From the NCBI GenBank assembly GCA_013433145.1, contig CM024172.1, positions 11,370,053 to 11,434,052 of the forward strand: a stretch of 64,000 nt of DNA, read 5' to 3'. This DNA comes from Ascaris suum (lineage: Eukaryota > Nematoda > Chromadorea > Rhabditida > Ascarididae). The notes below the pieces were generated by a model that saw only the letters and a program-made list of their open reading frames with translations, searched no databases and was not told the origin of the DNA. The position numbers and the translations under genes are program-made. This document shows positions 12,501 through 27,500 of the stretch, one piece after another (positions within the stretch are counted from its first letter, which is position 1; each line of letters begins with the position of its first letter).

Positions 12501-15500
12501 TGAATGTTTGTTTATTTTATTTCATTTATTGGCATCGAATATTTCTAGTCGATTTATTATTGAAAACATAAATTTCGGCAATCCGCTGAAGAGACATTTA
12601 ATGGATGAATCATTAAAACAATATCAATCCTTCTATTATCTCTATATAGTTATGCATACTTTCAAGCTGTAGATTATTTAGATTATACTATAATGGCATG
12701 ATATATCACGCCTGCAGCGCTTTTTTTTTGAAAGGAAATCTTTCGTATTCTAGAAATCAGAAATTCTAGAAATCAAATTTATAGTAACCCAGGGCTTTTA
12801 TTTGACTATATATGATATCATATTAACTCTCCTCCTATAAAATATTTTATAAAAGTTTGGTCTTCCTATTATAAACCCTATAAATATTCTACACGTTTCA
12901 TCTAATTTAATAATCAAATGGAGGGAGACCTCGACGTGGATAGTTGATTGATAGCCTATCCATTGCATGCAAATGTCCACTTTCCGTTATCTGAATATAT
13001 ATTCTTCATTAGCTCTCATCCTTTTTTTTTTTCGCTTATCGTCAGAGAATTCGCCAAGCATAATGGCCTGAGGCGATGATGATGATGATATTATAGATGC
13101 GTCATTTCACAGGATATGAGGAATGTTCCAATCATTTCTGCCTAATATTTTTCTATACCTCATAAAATATACTATATTAAACTATTCAATCTTAATTCAC
13201 AGAACAATAAAGAATAGCTCAAGATTCGCCTGAAAATACGATATAGAATATAACTATTAAGTTCTTTTTGGCGTTACATAACAGCATAAAATAATATGTA
13301 GACCGAGTAAGGAAACCTAGAATATTATACAATAACTTAAAAACTGAAAAATGCACTTAGACTATTTGGCGACTTTAACTTATTTTTATCATTTTAGACT
13401 ATTCTGTTATTTTCGCCTATTCTATGATTTAATTTCATTTATTGGCGAACTGATAGGATTGTGTCCACAACTCTTTACATTCATCAAATCGAACTTATTA
13501 GCGATAGGGTACCAACGAAAGAGTGCGAATCAATAAAGAACGAAAGCGATTGGATGGTTATTTAGCGTTACAAACGATGGCAATATGATGCCGTAAGTTA
13601 TAATTTTCCCGGTAGGAAAAACAAAGATTATGAGCAGTGGGTGTATGTTCCAATAATAGGAATATATTCCACTAATAGCATTTTGAAGACAAACACCACA
13701 TATAAAATAATGTAATTTTTAAAAAATTGCTATTCAGCCATCATACTGCTCTGAAAAAGTACCAATGTTAGCAATATTCATAATTTAACCAGTAAAAGTG
13801 AAGTTTTTTTTCCTTTCACTCTCTCTTAGTTGTTATAATAAATTCCCATAAAATTTTGTCTTTTTTTTTGTTCTTATTAACGCTGAATTCGAATCATCCT
13901 TGCCATCTTCCATCGCTATTCACATCTACGATGCACACGATAAGCTGTTAATACCGCCTATTGACCACATATTACATATTATTGTTCGCACATCACTATG
14001 CTCTGGACGATAACGAGTCAAAGAAAGCTGATCCGAAAAATTCCTTTAAGAAACATCCCACAGACCAATCAACAAGTTGCAGCGGAAGTTGAAAAAAATG
14101 ATACGGTTGCTTCAGTGTCATATTTGTCTATGAACATACTATAGGTGTTTATCCATCCGTCACCTTACTCCAGGTGGGAGGGCGAAGAAAGCACATCTTC
14201 TAAGAAAGACAGAGGGAAGGGTGGAAAAATACGGAAGATGAGAGAAAAAAAGAGAGATGACGATATGAGCAAAATATATTCGGAAATTGTAGGAAGGCAA
14301 GAGAAAGCATGAAAAATTTAAATTAGAATCGACTATAGAAAAAACACGCTTAGTTTTTAATGGTTACAGCTATTCGCTTTTTTTATTAGATGGATCCGGT
14401 CGAAAACACTGAATTTTTCGATCTCGAGCAAAAAAATTTCTGCAGGATCGTGATCGTAAGGTAAAAAAAAAAAGGATGAAAGTGAGGGCGTTTATATACG
14501 CCCATACATCTGAACTCCAATGTCTGAAGCAACTCTGCAGAATTCCCGCTATAAAATTTTACTTGGGACTAACGATAAAATAAATAGCAAAAATACCCGC
14601 CTGAAATCGTCGAACGCTCCAAGTGGATCCTGTAGATTTCGCGTTAATGAAATAGATAACGTCCGCAAAAGCAGTATCCATAAACGATATGTCTGGTTCG
14701 AGAGCAAATGAATTGTCAGGAAGATGTGAACAACTCATATATGGCACAGACGAAAGTACTGAATAGCTATAAAACGTTGAAGTAATAACAGAGCGCAAAA
14801 TAAAAGTTCCTTAGAGTATGGGCATAATTTACGATGAAATCAATGAAACGTTTCAACGCAATCTTGAATCAGCATTAAAACTGAGCAGAAACTACAAGTT
14901 GAATATGCTGCTAAGAATTTCAGGAAGGAATCATTGGAAATTATGTTCATCTCACATGATGTAATTGATTTTCCAGTTATTTTAGTCGTTAAAACAATGT
15001 TTGCTCATGTTTGCTTAAGTGTATTTCTTTCCGTTTGATTTATGGTTTCCATTTTCGTTTGATATCATTTATAATATATCGATTGATTTTTTGTATCAAA
15101 TAATATTTTAATATATTTAACTTCTATGTTATAATATCAATATTTCAACTTTATCAAAGTTGTAAAATGTTTCATCCTACATTATTCAATTTGTAATGTA
15201 ACTAAAATTTTTGCACATGAAATGCGAATATCAGTAGAAATCAAGAGAGGAATACAACAGAGAGACTGTATATCCTCGATGCTATTCAACGCAGGTCAAC
15301 AGCTCGTATCCGATAAGCTGGACTGGCACAACAGAGAGCGTGAATATCGACGAGATTTGAGGTTCGCAAAGAATGCAGTCATGATATCTTACAGCTTTAA
15401 GTAAATAAAGAAAATGGTACGTGAATTTGAGGTAATAAACGTGGCCATAGGCATACGAATAAATATGTACTGAAGTCGACAATTGTTCTAACAGGCGAAT

Positions 15501-18500
15501 TTATCTATTTGAGCAGATGTGTAAAAATCAGTGAAGGAAAGAAAGTAGATGATGTACGACGCAGGATTAAAAAAAGGCTGGAAAGCATTTCTTTAAAGAA
15601 TAAAGACTTCCATCGTGAGAAAAAAGAATTGATGAGTCTCAGGCGGAAACTCCCTGATAAAAGCGTGATCCTAACAGTTCTCTACCAGCTCAGAGACGTA
15701 GGCGACCATCGAGAAAGCGCGCATATTGTTGTCATTGACAGAGAAGAGATTGGAAACCATTATAACGGGAACCAAACTGATCGATTATAAAATATAGAAA
15801 GAAAGTATACCTCCGAGGGTAAACGAAAGTAAAACACTGGGTGACCGAGGCCGAAATGTGGAAAGTTTTGTTAGGCGATGAAGATATTAGCAATGAAAAA
15901 TGACAATTGGATGAAAAGAATGATAGAATGGAAGCAACGGATTGATAAAAGAAGTGAAGCCGACCCGCAGTGAGATAGAATCACTCTCTAAAAAAAAAAG
16001 ACCGCAGAAACCAACTGGATCAGAGAAGCGTTGAACAGAGATTAGTGAAAAGTGATATGAAGAGATATTTACGCTTTGTTGATCAAAATGATTGAATTAG
16101 TTATGTAATTAATGAATGAATTAATTAACTGTTCTGTGAATTGCTTTAATGAAAGAGCAGTAGATTCTTCAATGTTTTTCAGAACATTTTTCTTGTATGA
16201 GCAATAAGCTATTCAAAACCGCAAATACTTTAAAACTGCTGATAAATTATAGACGATAAAAAAAAAACATTTCAGTGAATTGAATCACCTTAGGACGAAA
16301 GTCCAAGTTGCTGGAAATTACATAAGACATGATTGCATTCTCTTGAAAAAAATGTTCGCCTACTTTATACTTATGTATATTTCTAAACCCCTAGCAGAAT
16401 TATTGATGCTATGTTGTACATTATGGCGTAATCCATTTCAAATTAATATTTTTTCTCTATGGGTGTAGTTATTCGTTCAATTGTTCTTGATTCATCACAT
16501 TATATACTATATGTCTGATTTGCCTATTTTTCAATCCATAAGATTTTTATTGCACCATAGAGAGTGATTTCCCTCGGTGGTCGAAAGCAAACGACTTGTT
16601 TGGATTTAGATTGAATTGATGGCTTATCGAATGGGTCGAGTTCATTAAATTAGATATTATTTTGAAGAAAGGTCGGAAATTACATTATCTATCCGTCAAA
16701 ATATATTGGAAAATAGTTTTTCGAAATTCAGATTTATATAAAAATGAAGGCGTTTAACATCGAATGGAATATACCTGAAAATACGGCCGTTAGAAATGGT
16801 GTGTAGTTCGGGCATCTCGATTGGCAGTGTGCAAATTCGATTACCGGCTTGCTTCATGATTAGCATAAGAGCAAGCCGATGGGCGCCCTGTTGAAGATGC
16901 AACTTAACTAAATTCGGATAACAATAGGTGTTTCGTGAATCGACGCGTAGGGCTTTGATTAAATCCAAATTCGAGCGATCCACAAAAAATACTCGACAAT
17001 CCTCAAAGTACCATCACCATTCATTCTAACAATAAATTGTGATATATTTAAAAACGATAAGATTGAGATTTTCTATTGATCGAATAATCATAGTATCCTC
17101 TACAGAAAGGAGGCATACATCATCGATTCGATAAATATATGCACTAGAATGAAATATTCAACAATCGAATGAAATATGATAAAACGTATTTATTTTTTTT
17201 TTTATAATTGAGAATTTGTTTTTTTTTTCAAGAATATAAATTTTATTTACATATATAAGAGATCACAATCGCAACTTTATAACTAATAAAAATAACTTTT
17301 TGTGTATTTGTTTTTGCAAAAAAACTCTGTTTTGCTAAATATTATGAGCATTGATACCTTTTTAGCATATATACAAGTATTATTATTATGCCGACGTACT
17401 ATTCTATATAGGCCCTTATTTTTGTGCAACTTTGCATGTCACATATTCAATCAATTATCTTTTGGTGATATTACTGAGATCACATTTGCTTACGCCTATA
17501 AATAAATAGTTTCATTTAATCATAGAATATGGAATTGTTATTGCTATGAATATGAGAAATTAGCATTAAGGAGCGTATCGAATCGTTAAAATTTTTAATC
17601 AGCAGTAATAATTATGCAAATCGATAATGCAGTTATGCAAATTGCAAAGCATGTCGATTTTCTTTATCAATTGCAAAAACACAAATGATGCTTTCAGCGC
17701 AGATTTAAACGTATTTTTTTCTCAATAAAATCTTGCAGCATATGAAGAGAGGGGTAACATTAGCTTTGGTAACTAATGCTTTATAGAGGCAGATATGTGA
17801 CAGCATTAATGCTCGAAAAATGCTCGAATAAAAAATAACATTGGCTAATGTTTTCCTATTGAGCAGACGGAAATATTATAAAGTATGTCTCGCAGCAGTT
17901 TTTTTTTCTTATCCATCCTCTTTTGTTTGTATTGAAATTTTGTTTTAAGTGCTCAAAGAGGCATCTACATTCCTAAAACGTTAACAATGAATCAGCGCGC
18001 GAAATAAGAAAAAAATTAAGTGAAGAAAATGTAAAAATGCTTCAAAAAAAAGCTTTTAAACTCGACATATGACTATGGTTCAAAGCACGGTTGAATAAAC
18101 ACGATTTAAAAAACGATGCACGGGTTAAGCCTTATTAGAGGCCTATATGGCTTAATAAACCTATGCGTTGATGAAACGTGTTTCATTGTTTTCTCGAAAT
18201 CGCCAAGATGAAGACAGTGATGCAATTTTTTGAGAAAATTTCTCATTTAATTGCGGCTGGCTAATTCATTTCAAGCAATATTTACTAAACAATGACTTTC
18301 ATTAAATTGCAGAAAGGAACAATAAAGGATCGATGAATTTGATTTACGAATATAATGACAAGTGAATTTGTCAGCAATAGCCAACTTATCGCCTTGAACC
18401 GCAAATCTTGACTGCTACTCTTATCGAAATATTTGTTGTAAGCAGTAAGCAGCGGCTATTGGGAATATTTAGGCCACCTCCATGGCACTATACGCAAAAA

Positions 18501-21500
18501 GCATTTTGTTATTTATTTGCGAATGACGGGGAGGGGGGGGGGGGGACGTGCGAATCATTGACGCATAAAATGAAAACAATAAGACACATGCCTCTATGCT
18601 TCGATATATCGATAACTCATTCAAGATTATTTATTTCTAGCAATATTCACTTAATAAATTTCTCTATGAATTCTTTCAGGACATGCTAGAAAAAAAAAGG
18701 ATTTTGTAATAGATGGATGAATACCTGTGTAATTCCATAAACGATGAAATCTTCATGAATCTGCGCAAGAAAACGATTGGTCTGTATGGTGAGACGATCG
18801 TTTTTCTGTAGAAATGCACTAACATTGAGCAACGATGCGATAACACCAAGCAGTCGAAACGAGCAATCGGATGCGCATGTCCTCATGTTGGAAGTAGCAC
18901 CGAGCGCATCTGAACACATCGATTGCTGCACCAACAAAACAAAAACTACTCGTCGCATTCATGCAGTTGCGCACAAATATGTAAAAATAACGTAACCTCA
19001 AAATGAAATCCTTACTTCACATCAATTACGGTAGCAAAGATCAGTGATATATACATAGAGAAAACGATTTGAATAATAGTAACAAAAAGTTGATCGAAAT
19101 AATGGCGCATCTGTCAATAAATTGCAATGAAATAATAAAAAAAAAGATAGCTGCAATAATACGTATTCTTTCGCGTGTTAGAAAATTATGCGAATAAACA
19201 ACAAAGTTGCTGAAATGAAGTGCCTGATCGGCTTCTAGAGATGAGCACCAGTATGTGTCGTTGAACCAAGGTGGAGAGTTTTCAACTAGGAGCACATCAA
19301 AGGTTTAACTAAAACTGAAAATCTTATAAATTTATGTGTTCAAGTGAATAAAACGAGTGGAAAAAACGTTCCAGAGAGGTTGGCAAGGTGTGCGCACCTG
19401 CCGTATGGATCAGAAGCTAACCGTCCACCCAAATATATCGAACGAATAATAATACCCTCCTAATGTGAAAATGGTTGGCTGTAAATTGCTCAGCTAAGAA
19501 ATCGCCTCTAAGTCGCATTTAAGTGACTACAGAGCAAAAGTGATTAGCAACATTTTAGCACCGACGAAAATTTTATTCCTTTCATATTCGACCAGATTAA
19601 CACTAAAATCATATTGTAGAATTGATAGATGCATACTTGCACGCGCATATATCACAGCATACAATACGTACATAATACGCAAATACACGGACAAATGCAC
19701 GCATATCACGCAAATACATGCATATGCAAATGTACAGGCACACAGACTTCATGGGCAAATATATGATATGAGCGGTACATGTGCAGATACACGCAGATAA
19801 AAGAAGATATACACATACACTTTCATACACGCATACATGTATGCGTATACATAGACACACATATATACAAGAACGCACACTAATGCACATAACACTAATG
19901 CACATACACGCGCACACGCACACACACATACGCAACACACACACACACATACGCACGCACAAACGCACACACATCAATGCACAGAAATAACGTCAGCATA
20001 ATTTGCGGTTTGAAAAAAATCTACGAAAAGACAATGAATTGAATGAAAAGAAGAATGTAGGCACTCTAGCCAGAGTTTGAAGTGATGATTGTGCTTCTTT
20101 GGTGCAAGGATTCGCTGAAGTCTCCATAAAACTTTAAATCTGACTATACTCATCGAATAGTTGCCGAATGTTTCGTTTATGCAACGAATGAACCGTTCGC
20201 AAAAGGCGCTAATTATGTGAATTGGTCATTTCCCTATAAAATAATGACGACCAGTACAAGGAGAATATTCTTGAGCATTGCATTATATGTTTGCCCATGA
20301 CATATATAAGCTTTTTTTTGCTAGATGGATACCCTCACTTAGGTATTTAGTAGGGTAAATGCAGACTATCAGCTAATTTTTTTTTTTTCAATCGAGGGAC
20401 ATATAAATTTCGACCTAGACTTTTTGTCCAATTATGAAATCAACAGATGAATTTTTCCATTTATAATTTATGATTTTTTGATGTAATCGTCTTTTAGCTC
20501 TGCGATCTTTGCAAACTATCACTCTCTTTAATTTCCTGTTTTCAGAGCTTACTTGCATGGAAAAAAAAAGAAATATCGTTTCCAAACTAAAAAAAAAAGA
20601 CAGTTGTTATCGGATATTGCGTCGATAAGAGAAAATGAAGATCGAAAAAAATAAGAATCCTATGAATCTCAAATTCAAAATTGAATTTAAACGATCGTAT
20701 CAAAATGAACTGTGAATGAAAATCCTTATCAACATATGTTGTGTCACATCAAAATACTATGATTCAATATCAAAAGACTACTGTTCAATATCACTTTTAA
20801 ATGATCATGAAGTCAAACTACCACGCTCTTAACAGTTTTTGTAGGTAATGCTGATAGACGTCTTTTGTTTCCAGCATTGACAATATTGTAATAGTGCTTC
20901 ACTAAACGATTAGTAAACGTGATCAAAATGTTTGCTATAATTAGGCAATAATTCAGCCTTGTATAAATATAAGTGTTGCATTGTATGTTAATGTTGAGCG
21001 TTATAGTTTTGTGCTAATCATGTTTGTCTAGAAACAAAGAAAGTCCCTTATTATGAACATGAGGAGTACGACTTATGATATTTCGTATGATAATCTCCGT
21101 CTCCCCCCTATCCCCCCCCCCTCCGTCCCATCCACATATATTATAAACAGTGCTAATGATATAGTTTTAGAAGAGGTTGAAAAAGAACAATGAATGATGT
21201 GATCGAGGGAATACTGATTTATTATTTGCTAGCAGATAATCGATCTCTGTCAATTTCATATTGTTGAATCGACCGGAATATATTCTAATATTTACTACAC
21301 ACGGAATCTATGTGAAATATACTATATATTTTAGGTCCTTTGCATGATCTAAGTCCTTATTTTAAGTCCGGCCTTTGTTTTAAGTTCTTTTTTTTCAGTA
21401 CGTTTCAATGCATTTTTTTTTCAATCGCCCCATTTATTTAAATAGTTATGATCATCAATAATTAAAATTACTTATATTTGGAAATTGATAGGATAGAAAT

Positions 21501-24500
21501 GTTGATTGTAATATTAGTAATTTTAATCGATACTCCAAATTTTAGTAGTTTAATTATTCATTCAATTTGAACAAAAAAAAAACGAATTAGCTAATTATTT
21601 TTGTCGTATTTTTTGATAAAATTGAAAAACAATTAATATACTTCAGCGAGATTCGACAAATTCATTCCATTCACTTCTCTTCTATCTCATCCCTCTCCTC
21701 CTCCCAATTCCTCCTTTATACCTCTAGAATTGCCTCTAGAATCGACGATTTCACTGTTATAAAAAGCCATAAAAAGATAAATTCTACTAAAAATTCCATA
21801 CGAAAGGATATATGCGGAATTTTCCCACCTTAACTTTTAGCGCTGAAATTTGTTTGGCACTTTTTTTTTTGTAAGAATTTAATAGCCTCACCGAAGGAGG
21901 CATTTCAGAGAAAATCAGCGCACCTCGCAGCATATTGCACTCAGAATGAATTCCGTTGGGAAAGCGTTTTGATGATGTGCCCATTCGTGCTCAAGAGGGC
22001 ACTAGTAAGTTTCGGCCTTTATGATATCAACAAATCTTCAAATTGAACGCTTGCAATCCCCTGCCGCTATGCAAGAATTTTTCCATTTAAGTGGTTTATC
22101 CATTGCGACAATTGCATTACATCAATACTCAAATATTGTTGTGTGAGAAATAATATGCAAAACTATAAGAATGTAATAATATTCAATGAATATTATGCTG
22201 TTGAATTTTTGCATAAATAATTAAAACAATGAAGTAGACACTTTTCATTGAGAGAATATGGAAAATGATGCAAAATGCAATAATGAAAGATGCAACAAAT
22301 GAAATAATGCAAAAAGAAAAAAAAAAAAACTCAATGGAAGAATATCGTTATTTCATATTGAAAATGCGTTATTTCATTTAGTTTTGAATAAGTTGAATCT
22401 GAAAAATATTCTCAATAATTTGCAATTATGTTTTCGATATTTTAATGATATGCTCTTTTTTTTGCATTGGGAAATATTTGTTGCAATATTTGATTCACTA
22501 TGAACGAAGATTGCAGAAATCTTCATAGAAATATTTCGACGATGGGTTTCACGTTATGTTCTATAAAAAAAAATGGACATCAGCCTATAAAAAACTATTT
22601 GAGTTTTTTTAAATCGAAACAACTTCATCATAATTTTTAAGCAATTTTCAAATATCTTTGCAAATATTAGAGAAAAACTCTATAACAATATCATATCTAT
22701 ATGTGTTTAAGCGCCGACATTTACCGATGAAATAATTCCGCCTCGTTAATCGAAATATAGAATCTCATGAGATGAAAAACTTTTATTCTTGTACCCAAAT
22801 AGTAAAAATAGCCTCATAATTTTGTTGCAAATAGTCACCTTTCAGGAAAACCGCTAGTGATCGTTATATGAACATTATTGAGTAATTCGCATCTGAAGAT
22901 TTTTACTATACACATCGAAGAATCTAACAGAAGATAGATTTCATAGGAGACATATCACAAGATATGAAATATAAGAAGCATAAATTGAGACGTTTTAAAT
23001 ACCCTCTCAAATGATATACCTATTGCGGTGATATGCAAAAAAACGGATAACGTTGTCAATCTTCTTGGCACGCGTTTCTTTTAGTTAAACTTTGGATTTT
23101 CTTTTGAATAAATGCCTTCAATAAAAATTGCTTCTTTTTTAAATAATCAAATGCTTTAGTTTGTAGTATATTAGTTGCACAAAGCTGCTAGATTTGTAAA
23201 GCGAAAATAAATAAATCTATGCTCAAAGCTTGAATGAATGAAAACTTTTTTTTCTTTATAAAATAGATGAAAAGAAATTAAATATACGTGAGGATGAATA
23301 GATTATTAATTGAATTAAATCATCAACGTTTCTAAATCGTTAAAAATTCAACATCTCCACAAATATATTCGTTCGTATAGAAGGAATATCTCTTTTCAAA
23401 TATCAACACTCTTTATTGCAAAAATTTGAAAAAGCTTAATGAAGAAAAATTAGTGAAAAAGTAATGAAAAAAAAAAAAAACAACCGCAAAAATCATTAAT
23501 TTTTGCTCATTTATGAGGCAAGAAAATGTCCATAGAAACACATTCCGATGCAAATGATGACTATTCGATATGGCGTATGGATGGTGTTTATGTTTGGCTA
23601 AGCTTAATGCCAACTAATCTTAGTGCTCCATCAATTTGAACAGATACGCTCACTCAATGAGCTGTTTTTGCGCAAAAAATCCACCCCAAAAACAAACGAC
23701 TGAAACGTCCTCTTTAGAGGAATTTTTCTTCAATAACACTCTTCCCTCTAAGGACCCTATTGATTTAAGTTGTTCTAATTTCTAAAAAGCTTTGCATCGT
23801 CTCTCAAAACCATCTTATGAAAGTTTTTCTTAGTGAATCCTCATAAGGTGTAAAAGATGTCTAAATTATTAGGAAGTGAAAGAATTAATCCAAGTGAATC
23901 ACCTCATCAAGCCAATCAGTATCATACATAGTGAACAAAGAATAAGTAATGCATATTATAGCATTCGCATCTTTACCGATCCGATGACACGTACGAATCC
24001 ACTACAGAATATTCACTTATCCATACAGTCTGCTACCTAATTAACCGTAACATTCGCCCGAGAGGTATAAACTATGATTCGAACGTTCATAGAATGTATG
24101 CAAATTTCCAGTCGCATTTATGCGCCCGAAACAGCTTTCAAAATTGATGGATCGCCATAAAATTTCTACACGCACTCATAGGCACATCACATATGCAAAT
24201 TTGCAATAGCATTTAGCAAAATAGTTTAATTTATATACATATGAATGCATATTTTGGGAGCAGAACAGACGAAAACATCGTCAACGATCGGAATTCATTC
24301 ATCATTTGCTGCAAAAATCATGGAAAATTTGAAATTGATCATCACTCATCGTCGACATTCTTCATTTCGCTATATTTGTTGCAAAATATTTGAGCTTCAT
24401 TAAACGATACAGCATTCCTCACATAAGCACACACTTCAAACAGTTGTGTTGGCCTCATCGATTGCCGTTTCTTCTGCGTCAAAAGGTTTTTCATAGAGAT

Positions 24501-27500
24501 TTCTCTTCAACAATTCTTGCTATTCAAGAAGATGAGGAATCGATTCGAAATGGTGAATAGCGAATTTATTGGTCGTCATTGAGATATCAAATCGCACACC
24601 AATGTAATTTAATGAAGTGATTTCAATTTGTTGAATTTATGCGCTCAAGCTTATTTTCACTATTTTTTATTGAATAGTATTATTACAGGTAGATAATCGC
24701 TAGGACTTTATTAATAAGAGAAATTCGCCTGAGCAGATTTCGACTGTGAAGATGTAATGTGTAATCCTCATAATAACTGCTTCTTGATGGCAGTACTTAC
24801 ACTTCATTGGATTCTAATTATATTGTTATTTCCACACAGCAGAAGGATGCTCGCATTGGCACAAAGCTCCACGTATCAACATGAGTTCTAAAGGTCAGGA
24901 CATCCAACCTTACTAGGATCGTAAAACTAGAGGTGAAGACCTCTAACTGTGGAACGGTCGTGAAACTTCTAGACCTATGAACAGATTCCCCACGTACTTC
25001 TTCTAAATTTTAGTAGGGTTAAGAATTATAGATGGTACAATAGAAGCATCTACACGTTCCATTTGCTACATACAATGATTGACGGCTTTTCATCTAGTAT
25101 AAAAATGTTAAGTCAGAAAGTGATTGATTTCATAGACATGATTTCCACCAAGTGTGAGAAATTTCTCTTCTCTGTGCTAATGGTGGCTATAATAACTGCA
25201 TCATACAAGAAATTATTCCATATAAGCAAAAAAAAATTTTTTTTTCAACAATATTTGAAAAACTTTGCAGCAAAAAAAATGCTTAAACGATGAATGCTCA
25301 CCAAAAAAAAAAAATCCATAAAGACCACATCTTCTATAAGCGTATGAAGGCATTTTGAGATGAATTGAAGCGTATACGGAGCTGAAATGAATGCAATAAA
25401 CCAACACACTACACACTCAATACTCATGAAAAAGAAACAATATTGATAAATAATAAGCCCTCTTCAAGAATTAGAGATTTATTGATGCGAAACGCTAGCC
25501 TACGTTGCTTTCGCAATCATCGCACAATCAAAGATGCGATTTTAATCCAACAAAAATTTTTGCATTGTATTATGGAGCTCACTTCTGAATGTTGGTTTCG
25601 AAAAAGCGATTGAACTAAAATGCAATGCTGACTATTACGGATAGTCGAAAAGCGTATCTACACAGATAACAATATTTGAGTATGCAAATGGACAAAGGAT
25701 CCTATAGTTATAAGCAAAACGAAGCGATATTACCATAACGAATTTGGCATCATAGCCAATAAAGACGACTAATGCCAGGGATGAGAATGTTTCACGCATT
25801 CTAAGGTATTTTCCAAACTTCAATAATAAGAGTGATATCATTTCTTAAAAGAAATATTTACCTACAAAAAACTGCAAATTGCTATAAACTATGAAGATTT
25901 TTTATTCGATATACTTATCTATGTATGAGATTATGAACTGTACGCTTAATAAGATAACGAAAAGTACGTGGGCGTTTTCTTCAATCGTTTATTTCAACCG
26001 AAAAGAGCAATGAAAATAGAGTCTTAATAGTTCATCGTTCTTTTCAAATATAATCCTAAGGTATATATAGATTGCATGCAATGATGGATATGGGGCTATT
26101 CAATCAGAAAGATGCACAAATTATCATTAAAAAATTGCCGTTATTTGTTGTTATGCATTCAATACGTCATGGATAAGCAATGCGCAATCTCCCAAATAAT
26201 CTAACAAAACGAAAAAAAAAATATCAATGAGCAAATTCCCAACAAAACAGCTTAGCTGTCGCGTCGATTGCAAATTTCATTTATACGCCTCATTTTAACG
26301 TTCGCTTTGTCTCTGATTTCCCATTTTCTAAAATATCCTCTTTTTTTTGCTTTTTTTTGAGAAATTTTGAACTCCTATTTTTGTAGAATAATTTTCATTA
26401 ACGCAATGTTTTTTTTTTAAATTCAAAAAAAAACAAAAAGTTTATTGACTCTAAATAATCGATGCGCGTAACTTAAACCTGTTGAAGAATTTCTCTCAAT
26501 AGCTAAATGTTAACAAAACCTAAAAGTTTTTGAGAGTGGGGGACAAATGTGAATAGATGAAATAGATTTAATTAGAAATATTGAAAAGAAAACACGTTTC
26601 GGGCGAAGATACTTCTATACGTTCGTAAAATGATTAGAGCAGAAAAAAAAAGAGTAAAGTGCAAAGTTTCTGTTCGAAGTGATTTGTTCGACTGGCAATA
26701 AGCTTGACTTTCAAAATATGTCCATGAGTTTTATCGTTGATTTAGCGCAAAATTATTTAGTACTCTCTCCATACATTTTCGAGGTCCCTATATCGGTTAA
26801 GGTTGTTTTCCAAACCTTTTAAGGCAAGTAGTGTGTAATGCACTTGTAGTGAATGCTAATAAATTCAGTTTCAAATATTTCTCTCTCGTAGTAGATTTAC
26901 AGGTGAATGATTGAGCGCAAAAAAAAAGAAAGTACGATATGAATTAGGTAGACTGTAAAATTAGAACTAAATTTTCTACAGTTGAACTTTCACAGTCTTA
27001 TATATGCCGGAAGCCAATTGATGAATATTGTGAAATCATCACAACAACCAATTAATATATTGACTTCATAATGGATGCAACAGAAACTCCAGAAATCCAT
27101 GAAAACTTACCAACGTATGTTTAATGGCACAATCCGAAGCTATAGACAATAGGCATTAAATTTTAAATTCATAATTTTATTCAATGAGAGGTCAATCTTT
27201 TTCCTGCACTCAGAAAATTTATACTCTTCCGCGCGGGAAATGATATTATTTTCCAAAAAGAGTACTTTCAGAATAAGTGTGTTTGAAGAAGCCCGTACGT
27301 GAAATTTGGTGACGGTCTCAGCGATCATATAACACGGTGAGAAAATAAAACTTCGCCTCCCTCTGGTTTATCTTTCAACATGTCGTGAAACTGAAATCTT
27401 AGATTTGGGAAGTAAATTTTTCTCGCAGTAAATAAGAGTGGAAAAGATGATCAAATGAGCTGTGACGATCCGAGCCTTATTTACGCTTCAATGAACACAT

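Noticed and set aside
14559..14798. 79-codon minus-strand open frame
   Set aside because: Antisense of the degenerate RTE element.
18380..18400. GDKLAIA-like peptide suggesting a P-type ATPase TGDK motif
   Set aside because: The frame is closed by stops within a few codons upstream, and the required neighbouring motifs are absent.
19170..19283. Minus-strand candidate exon starting ENSPPWFNDTYW
   Set aside because: An acceptor (CTCCTAG) exists, but its entry phase does not fit the neighbouring exons and its donor is weak. Kept only as a note.
19609..19977. 122-codon Cys/Val-rich minus frame
   Set aside because: Produced by the CA-rich microsatellite.
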